58,129 nucleotides of DNA from Bacteroidales bacterium (GCA_017617445.1 JAFZWE010000016.1:1-58129), one strand, 5' to 3'. Positions 25,185 to 34,410 are shown, numbered from the stretch's first letter. Program-made: numbers and translations. Notes: a model not told the origin generated them from the letters alone.

Positions 25185-25442
25185 CTATTTTGCTCTTTCA
25201 ATGATTTCTACTAAGCGCCAGCACTTGTTCTTGCTGAGCGGTCTGGTTTCCATTACCCGCACGCGGTCGCCGATTTGGCATTCGTTTTTCTCGTCATGAG
25301 CCATCAGCTTGGTGGTTCTCTTCAAGAATTTACCGTACTTCGGGTGTTTCAGCTTTCGTTCCACGCTCACGAGGATCGACTTGTCCATTTTGTTGCTGGT
25401 GACGAGGCCTTCTCTGACTTTTCTACTATTTCTTTCTTCCAT
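25185..25442 (-). CDS. rpsQ: Small ribosomal subunit protein uS17
   Basis: 85 residues with an OB-fold and the signature [20 protein letters not shown]. It is a primary binder of the 5' domain of 16S rRNA. It lies 9 bases after rpmC and 2 bases before rplN. Confidence 0.97.
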   Translation of the reverse strand: MEERNSRKVREGLVTSNKMDKSILVSVERKLKHPKYGKFLKRTTKLMAHDEKNECQIGDRVRVMETRPLSKNKCWRLVEIIERAK

Positions 25443-25451
25443 GATTCTAAT

Positions 25452-25649
25452 TTATTTTGCTTCTAATTCGCGTCTGCGAAGTTCGGTTTTTAATCTGGCG
25501 ATGGTGCGACGTTGCTCCTTGATGGTTTGGGGATTCTCAACGGGCGAGATGGCGTGTGACAGTTTCAGCTTGGTCAGACGCTCCTTTTCTTCTCTTAATC
25601 TTTCCACCATGTCAGGGGTGGAGAGGTCGGTGATCACTTGCTGTTTCAT
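25452..25649 (-). CDS. rpmC: Large ribosomal subunit protein uL29
   Basis: 65 residues forming the expected two-helix protein, with EEKERLTKLKLSHAISPVEN and an Arg/Glu-rich C terminus. It sits at the peptide exit tunnel. It follows rplP by 5 bases. Confidence 0.95.
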   Translation of the reverse strand: MKQQVITDLSTPDMVERLREEKERLTKLKLSHAISPVENPQTIKEQRRTIARLKTELRRRELEAK

Positions 25650-25654
25650 TGCTA

Positions 25655-26080
25655 TTAATTTTCTTCTGAATAATCTCTTCTAACGACAAACTTGGTGGCA
25701 ACGGGAAGTTTCTGGGCTCCGAGGCGGAGGGCTTCCTTGGCCACTGCGAACGGGACGCCGTCGGCCTCGAACATGATGCGGCCGGGGCTCACGCGGGCTG
25801 CCCAGTATTCGGGGGCACCCTTACCTTTACCCATACGAACACCCAAACCCTTGATGGTGATAGGCTTGTCGGGGAAGATGCGAATCCAAAGCTGGCCTTC
25901 ACGTTTCATGTAACGGGTGATGGCCTGACGGGCTGCCTCTATCTGGCGAGCGGTAATCCAGTGCTGTTCCATAGATTTGAGGGCGAATGAACCGAATGCG
26001 ATCTCGGCACCACGCTTGGTGATGTCCTTCATTCTCCCCTTCTGCGGTCTTCTATATTTGGTCTTTTTTGGCTGTAACAT
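25655..26080 (-). CDS. rplP: Large ribosomal subunit protein uL16
   Basis: 141 residues starting [18 protein letters not shown], with [19 protein letters not shown] and [15 protein letters not shown]. It organises the A-site region of 23S rRNA. A 22-base gap separates it from rpsC. Confidence 0.97.
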   Translation of the reverse strand: MLQPKKTKYRRPQKGRMKDITKRGAEIAFGSFALKSMEQHWITARQIEAARQAITRYMKREGQLWIRIFPDKPITIKGLGVRMGKGKGAPEYWAARVSPGRIMFEADGVPFAVAKEALRLGAQKLPVATKFVVRRDYSEEN

Positions 26081-26102
26081 GACTCAAATGGTTTTACGGT
26101 TA

Positions 26103-26828
26103 TTAATTTCTTTTATCGTTTCTTCTGGCTGCCGGTCTCGGGGACTTTCTGGGGCCGCCCTTCTGATCCTTGCCCTCGTTGGGGAGCTGGAAGAGGTCTC
26201 TTTTACCATAGACCACGCCGCAGCAGATCCATACTTTGATGCCGATGCCACCGTAGGTGGTATGGGCTTCCGCCTTGGCATAATCAATATCGGCGCGGAG
26301 GGTGTGGAGAGGCGTTCTGCCTTCCTTGAAATGCTCTGTACGGGCCATTTCGGCGCCGCCCAGACGACCGGAGATGGAAATCTTGATTCCTTCGGCGTTG
26401 GCACGCATCGTGTTACCGACAGCTGTCTTGATGGCCTTGCGGTATGAAACGCGGCCCTCAATCTGACGGGCGATGTTCTGAGCAACTAATTCAGCATTCA
26501 AATCGGGGCGTTTCACCTCGGCGATATTGATCTGGATGTCCTTGTTCGTGATTTTCTTTAATTCTTCTTTAAGCTTATCCACTTCGGCGCCGCCTTTTCC
26601 GATAATCAGGCCCGGACGAGCCGTGAAAAGCGTGACCGTAACTAACTTAAGTGTTCTCTCGATGTAAATTTTTGCAATGCCGGCTTTGAACAAACGTGCG
26701 TTCAAATACTTTCTAATTTTGTCATCTTCGACTATTTTACTGGCGAATTGCTTGCCGCCATACCAATTAGAATCCCATCCTCTGATTATACCTAATCTAA
26801 GACCTACCGGACTAACTTTTTGACCCAT
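26103..26828 (-). CDS. rpsC: Small ribosomal subunit protein uS3
   Basis: 241 residues with an N-terminal type II KH domain whose GxxG loop is IIGKGG, and the C-terminal domain ([20 protein letters not shown]) of the mRNA entry channel helicase site. The C terminus has a basic extension ([17 protein letters not shown]). It begins 2 bases after rplV. Confidence 0.97.
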   Translation of the reverse strand: MGQKVSPVGLRLGIIRGWDSNWYGGKQFASKIVEDDKIRKYLNARLFKAGIAKIYIERTLKLVTVTLFTARPGLIIGKGGAEVDKLKEELKKITNKDIQINIAEVKRPDLNAELVAQNIARQIEGRVSYRKAIKTAVGNTMRANAEGIKISISGRLGGAEMARTEHFKEGRTPLHTLRADIDYAKAEAHTTYGGIGIKVWICCGVVYGKRDLFQLPNEGKDQKGGPRKSPRPAARRNDKRN

Positions 26829-26830
26829 AC

Positions 26831-27262
26831 TTACTCTGCGTTTTGTGTTTCTGTATTATTGTTAACTATATTCTTGTCATCAATGATGATGGTCACGTGG
26901 TTGGAACGTTTGCGGATTCTGTGTGCCATTCCGCGGGGAGCCGTGCGGATTCTCTTCAATGTACGGCCACCGTCAACCACAACCGATTTCACATAAAGAC
27001 GGGCATCTTCCATACGAACACCCTCATTCTTCACTTGCCAGTTGGCTACCGCTGACTTCAAAAGTTTCAAAAGTTTCTGCGCAGCTTCTCTTCTGCTGAA
27101 TTTCAACACATTCAAAGCATACTCAACTTCCTGTCCTCTGATGACGTCAGCCATAATTCTCATTTTGCGCGGGGAAGTCGGGTTGTCCATCAGGCGGGCA
27201 ACATATAAGTTTTTGTTCGCTTCTTTTCGCGCTTCTGCTGCTAATCTTTTTCTCTTACCCAT
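26831..27262 (-). CDS. rplV: Large ribosomal subunit protein uL22, first gene of the truncated block
   Basis: 143 residues with the conserved [16 protein letters not shown] and the loop region [24 protein letters not shown] (its Arg-rich tip lines the exit tunnel). In nearly all bacteria rpsS and rplB precede it. Here it is the first gene, with its own TATTTTTGC promoter 96 bases upstream and sufB beyond. Confidence 0.97.
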   Translation of the reverse strand: MGKRKRLAAEARKEANKNLYVARLMDNPTSPRKMRIMADVIRGQEVEYALNVLKFSRREAAQKLLKLLKSAVANWQVKNEGVRMEDARLYVKSVVVDGGRTLKRIRTAPRGMAHRIRKRSNHVTIIIDDKNIVNNNTETQNAE

Positions 27263-27357
27263 TGTTTTTAAGTTACTTTTTAATGGGTTAAGGCTTGATT
27301 TTCAACACATTAAATCAATCAAGACCCTTCACCCTGATTTAATACTGAAATTGGCGG

Positions 27358-27365
27358 CAAAAATA
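27358..27365 (-). promoter_or_regulatory. Bacteroidota -7 box TATTTTTG driving rplV-rpsE
   Basis: Minus-strand TATTTTTG followed by CCGCC, about 96 bases before the rplV start. It shows that the shortened ribosomal block has its own promoter. The rest of the 27263-27587 gap is AT-rich and holds only a weak hairpin after sufB. Confidence 0.6.
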
Positions 27366-27473
27366 CATTTTTTTTTGATATAAAAATACCCTCTAAAAAT
27401 TTTTTTCAAATTATTTATTTATAGACAATAAGAGGGGGGATTAATTAACTTTCAAAGGTTGAAATATCCTTTT

Positions 27474-27500
27474 CCGCCTCCCTTTTCACAGGGGGCGGTT
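27474..27500 (-). terminator. Weak hairpin after sufB, possible terminator
   Basis: CCGCCTCCC and GGGGGCGG around 27474-27500 form an imperfect stem with an eight-base loop. On the minus strand it lies about 90 bases past the sufB stop and is followed by AAAAGG rather than a T run, so factor-independent termination is uncertain. Confidence 0.35.
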
Positions 27501-27587
27501 TCACCTTTGCGCACATATATATAATATGGTATAGTATGAAATCATAGCTTGCAAGAGTTCCCGCTCATACAAGCCCTCCGACCCAGA

Positions 27588-29042
27588 TCAGCCGACACTG
27601 TTTTTCAGACTGATGGAGAGCAACTCCTGTGCTTCGGCGGCAAACTCCAGAGGGAGTTTCTCCAACACACCCTTGGCATAGCCATTCACAATCAGGCTTA
27701 CTGCCTTTTCCATGCTGATGCCCCGCTGCTGGCAATAGAAGAGCTGCTCTTCCGAAATCTTTCCAGTAGAGGCCTCATGCTCAAGGATGGAGCTGTTGTT
27801 ATGGCAGTCCACATAGGGCCAGGTGTGCGCGCCGCACTTGTCGCCCATCAGCAGGGAATCGCACTGGGAGAAATTGCGGGAGTTGGTGGCGTTTTTGCTG
27901 ATCTTGACCAGTCCACGGTAGCTGTTCTGGCTATAGCCGGCAGAGATACCCTTGCTCACGATCAGGCTGCGGGTGTTTTTCCCCAGATGAATCATTTTGG
28001 TGCCGGTGTCGGCCTGCTGGTAATTGTTGGTGACGGCCACGGAGTAGAACTCACCCACAGAATCGTCGCCCTGGAGCACGCAGCTCGGGTATTTCCATGT
28101 AACCGCAGAGCCGGTCTCCACCTGGGTCCAGGATATTTTGGAGCGGGCGCCTTTGCAGAGTCCTCTTTTGGTGACGAAGTTATAGATTCCGCCGTTGCCG
28201 TCCTTGTCACCCGGGAACCAATTCTGCACAGTGGAGTACTTCACCTCGGCGCCAGCCTCAGCGACAATCTCCACGATGGCGGCATGAAGCTGGTTTTCAT
28301 CCCGCTTGGGAGCGGTGCAGCCCTCCAGATAGCTCACGTACGCATCCTCATCGGCGATGAGCAGGGTGCGTTCAAACTGGCCGGAGTTCTTGGCATTGAT
28401 GCGGAAATAGGTGGAGAGGTCAATGGGACAACGTACCCCTTTGGGGATATAGCAGAACGATCCTTCGCTGAAGACGGCGGAATTCAAAGCGGCGAAAAAA
28501 TTGTCGCCGGCAGGCACCACCGATCCCAGATATTTCCTCACCAAATCCGGGTATTTCTTGACAGCCTCGCCAAAGGAGCAGAAGAGAATCCCCTTTTTCT
28601 CCAGCATATCGGAATACATGGTTTTGACGGAAACGGAGTCAATGACAGCATCCACAGCCACCATGGACTCCTTCGGTTGCTCTTCACCGCAACCGAGCGA
28701 GTTGAAGGCTTGGTCATCCTCCTCCAAAGAGATGCCAAGTTTGTTGAAAGTCTTGGCCACCTCGCCGGAAGACTGCTTTTTAGGGATAGCCAAATAGATA
28801 ATATTCTGATAGTCGGGTTTCTTGTATTTCAGATGGGCCCAGTCCGGTTCCTCCATGGCCTGCCAGCGACGGAAAGCCTGGAGACGAAACTCCAGCAACC
28901 ATTCCGGCTCCTCTTTGCGGGCGGAGATCATGCGGATAATGTCCTCATTCAGTCCGCGAGGGAACTCCTCCACATCTATCTGGGATTCAAAACCGTGCTT
29001 GTATTCCTCTGAGCTGATGTTTTTTATAATATCTTCTTCCAT
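27588..29042 (-). CDS. sufB: Fe-S cluster assembly protein SufB
   Basis: 484-residue scaffold subunit that, with SufC and SufD, builds Fe-S clusters from sulfur delivered by SufS/SufE. Typical segments include [32 protein letters not shown], and the C-terminal [20 protein letters not shown] with the conserved Cys and following helix. In most Bacteroidota sufC, sufD and sufS follow directly. Here the next gene on the strand is rplV, so sufB stands alone. It has its own TACTTTTGC promoter. The protein looks complete, so loss of function is not suggested. Confidence 0.95.
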   Translation of the reverse strand: MEEDIIKNISSEEYKHGFESQIDVEEFPRGLNEDIIRMISARKEEPEWLLEFRLQAFRRWQAMEEPDWAHLKYKKPDYQNIIYLAIPKKQSSGEVAKTFNKLGISLEEDDQAFNSLGCGEEQPKESMVAVDAVIDSVSVKTMYSDMLEKKGILFCSFGEAVKKYPDLVRKYLGSVVPAGDNFFAALNSAVFSEGSFCYIPKGVRCPIDLSTYFRINAKNSGQFERTLLIADEDAYVSYLEGCTAPKRDENQLHAAIVEIVAEAGAEVKYSTVQNWFPGDKDGNGGIYNFVTKRGLCKGARSKISWTQVETGSAVTWKYPSCVLQGDDSVGEFYSVAVTNNYQQADTGTKMIHLGKNTRSLIVSKGISAGYSQNSYRGLVKISKNATNSRNFSQCDSLLMGDKCGAHTWPYVDCHNNSSILEHEASTGKISEEQLFYCQQRGISMEKAVSLIVNGYAKGVLEKLPLEFAAEAQELLSISLKNSVG

Positions 29043-29068
29043 TTGAAAACGCTAAAAAATAAGGGATG

Positions 29069-29076
29069 CAAAAGTA
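29069..29076 (-). promoter_or_regulatory. Bacteroidota -7 box TACTTTTG for sufB
   Basis: Minus-strand TACTTTTG followed by C, 27 bases before the sufB start codon. It lies back to back with the promoter of the HdrA-like gene. No IscR-like operator is evident. Confidence 0.6.
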
Positions 29077-29134
29077 CAATAAATTCGCTTATGAATGAAA
29101 TCGCGAGAAGAATTCCATATTTGGGATTTTCGTG

Positions 29135-29142
29135 TAAATTTG
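29135..29142 (+). promoter_or_regulatory. Bacteroidota -7 box TAAATTTG for the HdrA-like gene
   Basis: Plus-strand TAAATTTG followed by C, 93 bases before the ATG, leaving a leader of about 85 AT-rich bases. It is divergent from the sufB promoter. Confidence 0.55.
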
Positions 29143-29234
29143 CAACCGAAATACAAAATTGAATATTTATATATAATCATTTGTATATCAATAAATTGAT
29201 TTACTATATCATTTTATAAACACAACACAATCGC

Positions 29235-30239
29235 ATGAAAAAAGTTGCCATCGTCGGGGCTGGACCTGCGGGAATCGAAGCCGCTTCTGTGTTAGCTGCC
29301 CATGATTTTGAAGTGTCTCTTTTTGAAAAATCGTCAGCACCGCTGTCCAACATTCTTGACAAAGCCTACCTTTTCCCTGACTTCTCCCCCGCATTGGATT
29401 TGGCTAAGAAGTTGTCTGCCAAACTTCTGAACGACCATATTCAGGTTTTCAACAACAAGGAAATCATTGACATCAAGGAGTCGGACAACGAGTTCAAGTT
29501 GTATGACCGTGAGAGCAAGACGCACATTGCGGACTATGTTTTGATCACGACGGGCTACACGCTTTTTGATGCACGCAGGAAGGAGGAGCTCGGTTACGGC
29601 ATCTACAAAGGGGTTATCACTTCACTGGATATGGAGCAGATGCTGATGCACTCCCAGATCACCAACTCCATGGGAGAGCCTCCGCAGAAGGTGGTTTTCC
29701 TGCAGTGTGTGGGCTCACGGGACGAAAAATCGGGGAACAACTACTGTTCCAAAGTGTGCTGTGTCACCGCAGTGAAACAGGCAATAGAGGTGCGCAAGCA
29801 TCTTCCCGATGCCGAGATATACATTTATTACATGGACCTTCGCATGTGGGGGCAGGGATTTGAAGAGATGTACCGGGAAGCTCAAGAGGTTTACAACATC
29901 CGCTTCATACGCGGTCGCATTTCCGAAGCCTCCGCCACCTTTGACGGCAAGATCCAAATCAAGTCGGAGGACACGCTCATCGGGCAGCCTCTCAAAATGA
30001 CGACAGACCTGATGGTGCTCATGGCCGGCATGGAGCCATCGCAGGGCACCAAGACACTGGCAGAGAACTGCGGCATCGCCGGGAAGTACAACTTCATTGA
30101 AACTGCAGGTCCGCATTTGGAAGACAACAAGACTGCCGTGAAAGGCATCTTTGTTGCCGGCTCCGCCAAACGCCCGATGTCCATCCGCGACTCCATCACG
30201 GATGCCATTGCCGCCGCACACACCATCATCCAACAATAA
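29235..30239 (+). CDS. HdrA-like FAD-dependent oxidoreductase, short stand-alone form
   Basis: 334 residues. The N-terminal dinucleotide-binding motif GAGPAG is at 8-13 and an ATG-like motif ITTGYTLFD at about 104-112. The segment FLQCVGSRDE followed by YCSKVCC (Cys158, 171, 175, 176) is diagnostic of the HdrA/QmoA flavoprotein family. A C-terminal FAD-binding GIFVAGSAKRPMSIRDSITDA closes it. HdrA proteins bifurcate or transfer electrons with HdrBC, but this copy lacks the ferredoxin-type domains and the N-terminal cluster-binding region of full HdrA. No hdrB, hdrC, hydrogenase or Flox genes are nearby. It is followed 31 bases later by yidC. The partner and reaction are unknown. Confidence 0.82.
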   Translation: MKKVAIVGAGPAGIEAASVLAAHDFEVSLFEKSSAPLSNILDKAYLFPDFSPALDLAKKLSAKLLNDHIQVFNNKEIIDIKESDNEFKLYDRESKTHIADYVLITTGYTLFDARRKEELGYGIYKGVITSLDMEQMLMHSQITNSMGEPPQKVVFLQCVGSRDEKSGNNYCSKVCCVTAVKQAIEVRKHLPDAEIYIYYMDLRMWGQGFEEMYREAQEVYNIRFIRGRISEASATFDGKIQIKSEDTLIGQPLKMTTDLMVLMAGMEPSQGTKTLAENCGIAGKYNFIETAGPHLEDNKTAVKGIFVAGSAKRPMSIRDSITDAIAAAHTIIQQ

Positions 30240-30270
30240 ACCGAATCCTATTTAATCACAATTTTCATTA

Positions 30271-32217
30271 ATGGACAAAAATACAATCATCGGACTGTTG
30301 CTGATTTTCGGATTGTTCCTCGGCTACAGTTTCTACACCTCCAACCAGTCAAAGAAAAACCGCGAAGAGCAGATGAAAGCGGCTGAGGCCACTGCCAAAG
30401 CGAAAGCGGCTCAAGACAGCACCACCATCAAAATCACGGAGGACACCATCGCCCAAAGCACTTCCGACACCTCGGTTGTCGCCACCTCCGACACCATCCA
30501 GGAAACGGCTGCCCCCGTCTCCAACAGTGTTCTCGGATACACCGGGGATCGCCAGAACGACTTTGTGGTCAAAACAAAGAAGGCCGAATACCATTTCGCC
30601 CGCACGGGAGGCTACCTGAAGAAAGTGGTCTTCCCCGACATTTACAAATACACTCCGAAGAACGAGCCCAAACAACCGCTTGTCCTGTTTGACGACGGCA
30701 GCAACCAGCTGTCACTCTCGCTGCCTGTCATGGACAACGACCGCTCCACCGTCAGCACCAGCGACTGTTACTTCACAGCGGAGCAGGATACGGTCAACAT
30801 CACCTCCGGAAAGGGGCACCTCAAGTTGTACCTGCATCCCCTCATGGCCGGAGACTCCACGGCATCCAATACCATCGACAAAAACGCGTATATCCTTTTT
30901 GATTACACCTTCACTGCCGACGACTACATGTTTGACTACAGTGTCAGTTTTGTAAACATGTCGCCATACATGCAGAAGAAGAAAAATTTCACCATCCTTT
31001 GGAACGCCGACCTGTACACCGCGGAAAAGAACATCCGCAACGAACGTGACCTGACCCATCTCTGCTACATGGACAACTGCGACAAGGTGGGCAACCTGGC
31101 AGAACGCTCCACCGACGAGCAGGAGTTCACCACCCCGTTGAAATGGGTCTCCTTCAAGCAGCAGTTCTTCACCTCAGTACTCATCTCCAAGGAGAAATTC
31201 TTTGACAATGCAGAGCTGAAGGTGAATGCGGATGAGCAGGGTGAAACCAATCCCCTGCTGAAGAAAATGCACGCGGGGCTGAACATCACCGTGGACAATC
31301 TGGATAACGGCCAATACCACATGAGCATGTACGTTGGCCCGAACCAATACAAACTTCTGAAGACCTATCAAATGAACTTGGAGAAGCAGGTACCCCTGGG
31401 CTGGGGATTCTTCCTGCTGCATTGGATCAACCGTTTTGTTGTCATCCCCATTTTCAACTGGTTGGAAGCCTATGGTCTCAGCTACGGCATCATCATCTTG
31501 ATCCTGAGCATTTTCATCAAGATTGTCATCATGCCGCTGGCATACAAAACCTACATGTCATCAGCCAAAATGCGAGTACTCAAGCCGGAAATTGAAGAGC
31601 TGAGTGCCAAATACCCCAAGCCGGAAGATGCCATGAAAAAACAGCAGGCCCAGATGATGCTGTACAAAAAGGCGGGCATCAGTCCGGCGGCCGGCTGTCT
31701 GCCCATGCTGCTTCAAATGCCGATTCTCATTGCCATGTACCGTTTCTTCCCTGCGGCTTATGAGCTTCGTCAACAGCCCTTCCTTTGGGCTGAAGACCTT
31801 TCAGCATACGACTCCATTCTGGATTTGAACTTCTCCATTCCCTTCTATGGCGATCACGTCTCCCTTTTCACCTTGTTGATGACTGCCGCCACCATCGTTT
31901 ACACCTGGCTCAACAACAAACTGATGTCCGCAGGCAACAACGACCAGATGAAGGTAATGAAAATCATGATGTATCTCATGCCCATCCTGTTCCTCGGCAT
32001 GTTCAACAGCTTCTCCTCCGCACTTACCTACTACTATCTGCTCATCAACCTGATCACCTTCCTCCAGATGTGGATTTTCAGAATTTCCATCAATGAGGAA
32101 AAACTCCGCAAAAGAATGTCGGAAAACATGGTCAAGCCTGTCAAGAAGACCAAATGGCAGATGCGCATGGAAGAGTTGATGAAACAACAGCAACAACTTC
32201 AAAAGAACAAGAAATAA
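30271..32217 (+). CDS. yidC: Membrane protein insertase YidC
   Basis: 648-residue Oxa1-family insertase that inserts and folds inner-membrane proteins alone or with SecYEG. An N-terminal membrane anchor (about 7-25) is followed by the large periplasmic beta domain (about 60-360). The conserved five-helix core starts near WGFFLLHWINRFVVIPIFNW and includes MPLAYKTYMSSAKM and the PILIAMYRFFP segment. The C-terminal tail is Lys/Gln-rich and may contact the ribosome. It is not in the usual rpmH-rnpA-yidC region. Its stop codon overlaps the start of the MutS-type gene by one base. Confidence 0.96.
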   Translation: MDKNTIIGLLLIFGLFLGYSFYTSNQSKKNREEQMKAAEATAKAKAAQDSTTIKITEDTIAQSTSDTSVVATSDTIQETAAPVSNSVLGYTGDRQNDFVVKTKKAEYHFARTGGYLKKVVFPDIYKYTPKNEPKQPLVLFDDGSNQLSLSLPVMDNDRSTVSTSDCYFTAEQDTVNITSGKGHLKLYLHPLMAGDSTASNTIDKNAYILFDYTFTADDYMFDYSVSFVNMSPYMQKKKNFTILWNADLYTAEKNIRNERDLTHLCYMDNCDKVGNLAERSTDEQEFTTPLKWVSFKQQFFTSVLISKEKFFDNAELKVNADEQGETNPLLKKMHAGLNITVDNLDNGQYHMSMYVGPNQYKLLKTYQMNLEKQVPLGWGFFLLHWINRFVVIPIFNWLEAYGLSYGIIILILSIFIKIVIMPLAYKTYMSSAKMRVLKPEIEELSAKYPKPEDAMKKQQAQMMLYKKAGISPAAGCLPMLLQMPILIAMYRFFPAAYELRQQPFLWAEDLSAYDSILDLNFSIPFYGDHVSLFTLLMTAATIVYTWLNNKLMSAGNNDQMKVMKIMMYLMPILFLGMFNSFSSALTYYYLLINLITFLQMWIFRISINEEKLRKRMSENMVKPVKKTKWQMRMEELMKQQQQLQKNKK

Positions 32218-33584
32218 TGAGGACGTTCAAACAGTTCGTGGGAACGGTCAACGGGCTCGCATACGTGTACGAAAATGTGAAAGTGTGCTCCTCGTTGGGC
32301 AAATCGTCCCTGCTCAATCAGTCTTACATGACCGACAGCAACGAACTAGAAGCAGAGTTCGGGCACATTGAGCGGCACATCCAATTCCGGAAGAGCCATA
32401 CCGTGGAGGTAGTGGAACTGGTGCGACAACTGCATGAGCTCAATGACATCAGCCAGACCCTGCAGAATCTGCAAAAATTGCAAGTTTTAGACGACATCGA
32501 GCTGTTTGAAATCAAAAAATTCGCTTTCATTTCACAACGCATTGCAGACCTGATGGACCGCACGGGATACCGTGAGATAAGCCTGTACCCCATGGACCGT
32601 GTTATCCGCATGCTGGATCCTGAGGAGAGCCGCATCGCTCATTTTTACATCTATTCCGCATACGATCCCCGACTGGCGGAGCTCCGTAAAAAAATACTGC
32701 AAACAGAAGATCCCGCCGAGGGAGAGCGTCTCACATGGGAGGCATCCAAAATCGAGGATGGCATTCGCCAGCGGTTGTCGGAAAGTCTTCAGCCTTACGG
32801 ACAAAATCTCAGCCACAACCTGCAACAACTGGCGCAGCTGGATGTATGGAACGCGAAAGCGCAGCTGGCATTGGAATGGGGGCTATGCCGTCCCGTCATC
32901 TCGGAAGGGGTCACTGAATACCGTAATCTTTTCCAGCCCGAAGTAAAAAGCGTAACCGAATCCAACGGAGGCCGTTACCAGCCCGTGGACTTCCGTCTCA
33001 CCGCGGCACCCTGCCTGATCACCGGCGCGAACATGTCTGGCAAAACCGTACTGCTCAAGTCTTTGGCATTGGCGCAATATCTGTTCCAATTCGGATTTTT
33101 CATTCCTGCGGAAGAGGCCCGCATCTGTCCGGTGGAGGAAATTTTCTGTGTGATTGACGACCGTCAGACTGAACAGCGGGGGCTGTCATCCTTTGCTGCT
33201 GAAATGCTTTCTGTCAACGAGATCATCTGTCAATCAAAACAGAAGAAGCGGCTTTTGGTGCTGGTGGATGAGCTGGCACGCACCACCAATCCCGACGAGG
33301 GCCGGCGCTTGGTGAATGCCTTTGTCACCCTAATGGAGCGGTACCATGTCATGTCGGTCATCACCACCCATTACAGCGGAATCCCGTTCCCCTGCCGGCG
33401 CCTGCGCGTCAAAGGGCTTGAAACGGACCGTATCACCTCCGATATCACCCCCCACACGTTGAGCCGTTACATGGACTACACCTTGGTGGAGACCTCCTCC
33501 GATGAAGTACCGGCTGAGGCGCTCACCATTGCCCGCATTTTCCATGTGGACAATGAATTTCTGGAACTGGCAGAACAAAATTAA
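32217..33584 (+). CDS. MutS-family ATPase lacking mismatch-recognition domain
   Basis: 455 residues from the ATG at 32217, which shares one base with the yidC stop; an upstream in-frame start inside yidC is unlikely. An N-terminal helical region resembling MutS core/clamp helices (about 1-240) precedes the ABC-type MutS ATPase. That domain has Walker A GANMSGKT at about 270-277, a Q-loop/signature region DRQTEQRGLSSFAAEM, Walker B LVLVDELARTT at about 345-355 and the H-loop VITTHYSG. There is no mismatch-binding domain I and no Smr nuclease domain. The architecture resembles MutS-like reactivating ATPases such as KamC of lysine aminomutase, but no kam genes are near. Function is unknown; coupling to yidC is inferred from the overlap. 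Confidence 0.82.
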   Translation: MRTFKQFVGTVNGLAYVYENVKVCSSLGKSSLLNQSYMTDSNELEAEFGHIERHIQFRKSHTVEVVELVRQLHELNDISQTLQNLQKLQVLDDIELFEIKKFAFISQRIADLMDRTGYREISLYPMDRVIRMLDPEESRIAHFYIYSAYDPRLAELRKKILQTEDPAEGERLTWEASKIEDGIRQRLSESLQPYGQNLSHNLQQLAQLDVWNAKAQLALEWGLCRPVISEGVTEYRNLFQPEVKSVTESNGGRYQPVDFRLTAAPCLITGANMSGKTVLLKSLALAQYLFQFGFFIPAEEARICPVEEIFCVIDDRQTEQRGLSSFAAEMLSVNEIICQSKQKKRLLVLVDELARTTNPDEGRRLVNAFVTLMERYHVMSVITTHYSGIPFPCRRLRVKGLETDRITSDITPHTLSRYMDYTLVETSSDEVPAEALTIARIFHVDNEFLELAEQN

Positions 33585-33615
33585 ACCACGGCAACAATCA
33601 TATTAAATATTTTCA

Positions 33616-33623
33616 TACTTTTG
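33616..33623 (+). promoter_or_regulatory. Bacteroidota -7 box TACTTTTG for the small membrane protein pair
   Basis: TACTTTTG followed by CCCGC, 33 bases before the ATG at 33656. It separates the small membrane genes from the MutS-type gene transcriptionally. Confidence 0.6.
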
Positions 33624-33655
33624 CCCGCACATTTATCTCATCAATTATAAAAAAA

Positions 33656-33838
33656 ATGAAAGTATTATCCATCATTGCAGCTGCTTTGGCTTTCATTGGA
33701 GTCAGCACCGCCGGAGCCCTTGTGGCCTTATGCAAAACAGATTTTTATATTGGGATCATGCTCTTTATCATTACAGCACTCCTGTTTTTCATTTCCTTCA
33801 GTGTTTTCGCCATTATGTACTCATTCAAAAAAAAATAA
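33656..33838 (+). CDS. Small two-helix membrane protein
   Basis: 60 residues. Two hydrophobic stretches (about 4-26 and 31-54) are joined by a short polar turn (CKTDFY), and the protein ends in a Lys-rich tail, so both termini are probably cytoplasmic. It has a promoter, and the GYF-domain membrane protein follows 3 bases later, so the two are likely co-expressed. I do not recognise a family. Coding is supported by the promoter, the tight spacing and the clean hydrophobic pattern. Confidence 0.65.
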   Translation: MKVLSIIAAALAFIGVSTAGALVALCKTDFYIGIMLFIITALLFFISFSVFAIMYSFKKK

Positions 33839-33841
33839 AAA

Positions 33842-34369
33842 ATGAACCCGACCACATTTTACTATACTGACGGAATCTCACAATTCGGTCCGTTCAACAA
33901 AGAGGAACTTCGTTCAAAAAATATCACCCCGCAGACACTGGTATGGTTTGAAGGATTGGACAACTGGACTCCCGCTGGCCAATTGCCGGAAATGAGAGAT
34001 CTTTTTGAAACAGTTCCGCCTCCCATCCCCACGGCCAATGTCTCCCACGAATACACCGTCATGCCTGCGGCAGGCACGCAAAGACAGGTCAAAGATTTCT
34101 CCAAACTGCTTTTCATCTTTTCCATCATCGGCATTGTGCTCTCTTCCCTGATGGTTTTCTTCAGTACGATTATGGCCATAGCAAGAGACCGGGTCTCCTA
34201 TTACGATTATTTTTCAGAAATGTACCACTCCTACAAAGGGATAGACAGTGAGTGGGGCTTCTTCTTTTTCATCATTTCCGCCTTCCTTTTGGTTTTCTCC
34301 ATCCTGACACTTGTCAAAATGAAAAAAACACTCAGGGCAAGAAGGCAGGCACAAGCGAAGAAAATTTAA
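33842..34369 (+). CDS. GYF-like (DUF4339) domain membrane protein
   Basis: 175 residues. The N-terminal domain (about 1-55) has the GYF_2/DUF4339 pattern: FYYTDG, then QFGPFNKEEL, LVWFEGLDNW and LPEMRDLF. In known cases this fold binds proline-rich peptides. A proline-containing linker leads to two transmembrane helices (about 82-106 and 136-157) and a basic tail. The topology puts the GYF-like domain in the cytoplasm with two membrane passes. The partner is unknown; the 60-residue membrane protein upstream is the natural candidate. Confidence 0.78.
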   Translation: MNPTTFYYTDGISQFGPFNKEELRSKNITPQTLVWFEGLDNWTPAGQLPEMRDLFETVPPPIPTANVSHEYTVMPAAGTQRQVKDFSKLLFIFSIIGIVLSSLMVFFSTIMAIARDRVSYYDYFSEMYHSYKGIDSEWGFFFFIISAFLLVFSILTLVKMKKTLRARRQAQAKKI

Positions 34370-34410
34370 AACAGCTCTGTCTTTCGGGTGGAAAATTCCT
34401 AATTTAGTCG

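Noticed and set aside
27505-27540. Alternating TA stretch in the sufB-rplV gap as a mobile-element end
   Set aside because: There are no terminal inverted repeats, target duplication or transposase remains; simple AT-rich DNA explains it.
32154-32216. Upstream start for the MutS-type ATPase inside yidC
   Set aside because: The extra 21 residues are the yidC tail read in another frame. The ATG overlapping the yidC stop is the natural coupled start.
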